From: Aeromicrobium flavum
GTDB taxonomy: Bacteria; Actinomycetota; Actinomycetes; Propionibacteriales; Nocardioidaceae
NCBI RefSeq assembly: GCF_007992115.1
Contig: NZ_BJZQ01000002.1
Span: forward strand, 186,001-250,000
Direction: 5' to 3'
Length of the DNA: 64,000 bases
Shown: positions 62,381-64,000 of the stretch, piece after piece
How the letters are laid out: each line of letters opens with the position of its first letter
How positions within the stretch are numbered: the first letter of the stretch is position 1
The notes under the pieces: model-generated
Seen by the model: only the letters and a program-made list of their open reading frames with translations
What the model was told of the DNA's origin: nothing
Database searches by the model: none
Translations under genes and position numbers: made by a program

Positions 62381-63994
62381 TCAGTGCATGACGACCGGGG
62401 GCTTGCCCTCGTCGTCGAGCAGGTGCGCCGGCTCGCTCTTGCGGGGCAGGAACGCCACCGGGATCAACGTGGCGAGCAGCACCGCGAAGGCCACCCAGTA
62501 CGACTGCGAGAACGCGTCGGCCAGGTCGCTGAACCCGGCCTGCAGCTGGTCGGGCGTCACGCCGAGCATCTCGACGAGTCCACCACCGTTGTCGGTGTAG
62601 GACTGCGCGGCCAGCTGGGCGCCGGTCAGGCCGTCCTCGACCCCGGGGATCTTGTCGGAGCCCGGGATGACCGAGCCGCGCTGCATGCCGTTGGTCAGGA
62701 CCACCGAGATGACCGCGATGCCGGAGGCACTGGCGACCTGCTGCACGACGTTGAGCAGCGTCGAGCCGCGGGCCACCTCCTGGTTGGTCAAGGTCTTCAG
62801 CGCCGAGGTGAAGATCGGCATCATCGTGCCGCCCATGCCCAGGCCCATGACGAACAGCCAGCCGATGATGTGCCAGTACGGCGTGCCGGGATCGGTGCTG
62901 GTGGCCAGACCGAACATGCCGACCAGGATGCCGATGAAGCCGAACGGGACGATCCGGCCGACCGGGATCCGGTCGACGAGCGCGCCGGCGATCGGCATCG
63001 TCAGCATCGCGCCGATGCCCTGCGGGGCCACCAGGAGTCCGGCCATCAGGACCGACTCGCCGTGGACCTGCTGGAAGTACGTCGGCACCAGCAGCAGCGC
63101 GCCGAAGAACGCGCTGGCGAACAGGAACATGACGATGAGCGAGACGCGCAGGTTGCGGTTGCCCAGCAGACGCAAGTCGAGCAGCGGGTGCTGCGGCTTG
63201 AACGAGTACACGACGAACGCGCCGATCAGCAGGACGCCGATGACGGCCGGGACGATGACCTTGGCGGCCATCGCGGTGCCCTCGCCCGGGATGGAGGAGA
63301 TGCCGTAGAGCAGCAGCGCCAGACCGGGCGACATCAGCAGCATGCCGACGACGTCGAGCCGCTCACTGGGCTCCGGGGAGTCCTTGGGCAGCACGCGGCT
63401 GGCGTAGACCAGGCCGACGATGCCGATCGGCAGGTTGATCAGGAAGACCCAGTGCCACGACGCCTGGTCGATCAGGATGCCGCCGAGGATCGGGCCCATG
63501 ATCGGGCCGAGCAGCATCGGGATGCCCAGGATCGCCATGAGGCGGCCCATCCGGTGCGGACCCGCGGCGCGGGTCATGATCGTCATGCCCAGCGGCATCA
63601 GCATGCCGCCGCCGAGTCCCTGCAGGACGCGGAAGGCGATGAGCGACTCGATGTTCCACGCGGTGGCGCACAGCAGCGAGCCGAGCGTGAACAGGGCGAT
63701 CGCGGTCATGTAGAGCCGCTTGGTGCCGAACCGGTCGGCGGCCCAGCCGGTGAGCGGGATGACGGCCGCCAGCGCGAGCATGTAGGCGGTGGCCGTCCAG
63801 GCGACGGTCGCGTACTTCAGCGGCTCGTCGGTGCTGGAGAGCTCGGTCTGGAACGTCGGCAGGGCGACGTTGACGACCGTGACGTCCAGGATGGACATGA
63901 TGGCGCCGAGGACGACCACGCCGGCGATCTTGAGGATCTCCGGAGTGATCTTGTCGTCGTCGACGCTGACTCCTTCAGGAGGACTGGCTGACAT
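62381..63994 (-). CDS. DHA2 family multidrug MFS transporter (EmrB/QacA type)
   Basis: The 537-residue protein has fourteen predicted helices and the DHA2 motifs: ILDVTVVNVALPTFQ in helix 1 (motif D1-like), GWAADRFGTKRLY (motif A), LQGLGGGMLMPLGMTI (motif B) and LLGPIMGPILGGILID (motif C). It exports drugs or related toxic compounds by proton antiport. No regulator lies downstream, and the upstream region is outside the window. The ATG at 63994 lies six bases from the edge, so the gene is complete. Confidence 0.9.
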   Translation of the reverse strand: MSASPPEGVSVDDDKITPEILKIAGVVVLGAIMSILDVTVVNVALPTFQTELSSTDEPLKYATVAWTATAYMLALAAVIPLTGWAADRFGTKRLYMTAIALFTLGSLLCATAWNIESLIAFRVLQGLGGGMLMPLGMTIMTRAAGPHRMGRLMAILGIPMLLGPIMGPILGGILIDQASWHWVFLINLPIGIVGLVYASRVLPKDSPEPSERLDVVGMLLMSPGLALLLYGISSIPGEGTAMAAKVIVPAVIGVLLIGAFVVYSFKPQHPLLDLRLLGNRNLRVSLIVMFLFASAFFGALLLVPTYFQQVHGESVLMAGLLVAPQGIGAMLTMPIAGALVDRIPVGRIVPFGFIGILVGMFGLATSTDPGTPYWHIIGWLFVMGLGMGGTMMPIFTSALKTLTNQEVARGSTLLNVVQQVASASGIAVISVVLTNGMQRGSVIPGSDKIPGVEDGLTGAQLAAQSYTDNGGGLVEMLGVTPDQLQAGFSDLADAFSQSYWVAFAVLLATLIPVAFLPRKSEPAHLLDDEGKPPVVMH

Positions 63995-64000
63995 CGGGAA

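Noticed and set aside
61664..63991. 775-codon plus-strand frame over the LysE and MFS genes
   Set aside because: It is antisense to two clear transporters and consists of His/Asp/Arg-rich low-complexity sequence.

Overview
This is a GC-rich (about 70%) actinobacterial chromosome segment. The family most consistent with it is Nocardioidaceae, Aeromicrobium-like. The reasons are the radA-disA-mutY-clpC-lysS-pan neighbourhood, a tmsA/tmsB pair for 10-methyl-branched fatty acids, F420-type (Ddn) and MacRS-type proteins, and many leaderless -10 promoters. The genus is an inference. I see no prophage, insertion sequence, integrase, CRISPR array, rRNA or origin. No gene-free stretch exceeds about 300 bases.

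Layout. 1-12.5 kb holds housekeeping genes: radA, disA, mutY, a GrpB-like protein, clpC (with a candidate ClgR site upstream), a heme-binding-like protein, an M20 dipeptidase, lysS and an acyltransferase. 12.6-20.8 kb starts with a glycerophosphodiester phosphodiesterase and continues as a cell-surface polysaccharide locus: a two-domain glycosyltransferase, a flippase, a WcbI-like enzyme, a hexapeptide acyltransferase, a Wzz/BY-kinase-like protein whose ATP site is lost, and an O-antigen polymerase/ligase. 20.8-23.7 kb is a translationally coupled pantothenate/CoA operon (DUF2520 protein, panC, panD, coaX), followed by a polysaccharide pyruvyl transferase.

25.4-30.0 kb is the most interesting unit. 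An ammonium transporter (amt), a TetR regulator and a type III glutamine synthetase/gamma-glutamylmethylamide synthetase-like gene coupled to a MetX-like hydrolase share one pair of 19-bp operators. The pair has the same 19-16-19 layout in front of amt and in front of the synthetase. I infer a regulon for ammonium or amine nitrogen.

31.4-34.6 kb encodes three consecutive Ala/Glu-rich coiled-coil proteins of the Scy/FilP/DivIVA kind, two of them tandem paralogues. 34.7-38.3 kb is a coupled operon of a secreted CAP-like protein, a DUF1800 protein and a Tat-exported DUF1501 protein. 38.3-43.4 kb holds small metabolic and membrane genes and phosphoglucomutase. 43.4-49.5 kb is a complete Mrp Na+/H+ antiporter operon (A/B fusion, C, D, E, F, G). 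49.5-54.0 kb holds xth, tmsB, tmsA, a pirin and a small zincin.

54.1-64 kb contains tRNA-Glu, tRNA-Asp and tRNA-Phe, with tRNA-Lys earlier at 30.1 kb. It also has gluQ directly before tRNA-Asp, and a MacRS-like two-component system beside a lipoprotein and a DUF1906 peptidoglycan-binding protein; those two genes diverge from a near-perfect MacR-type box. A LysE exporter and a DHA2 drug-efflux transporter close the window.

Starts were moved from the longest open frame when a ribosome binding site, a stop/start overlap or a TANNNT-N6/7-start leaderless promoter supported it. All functions are assigned by reading motifs, without database searches.
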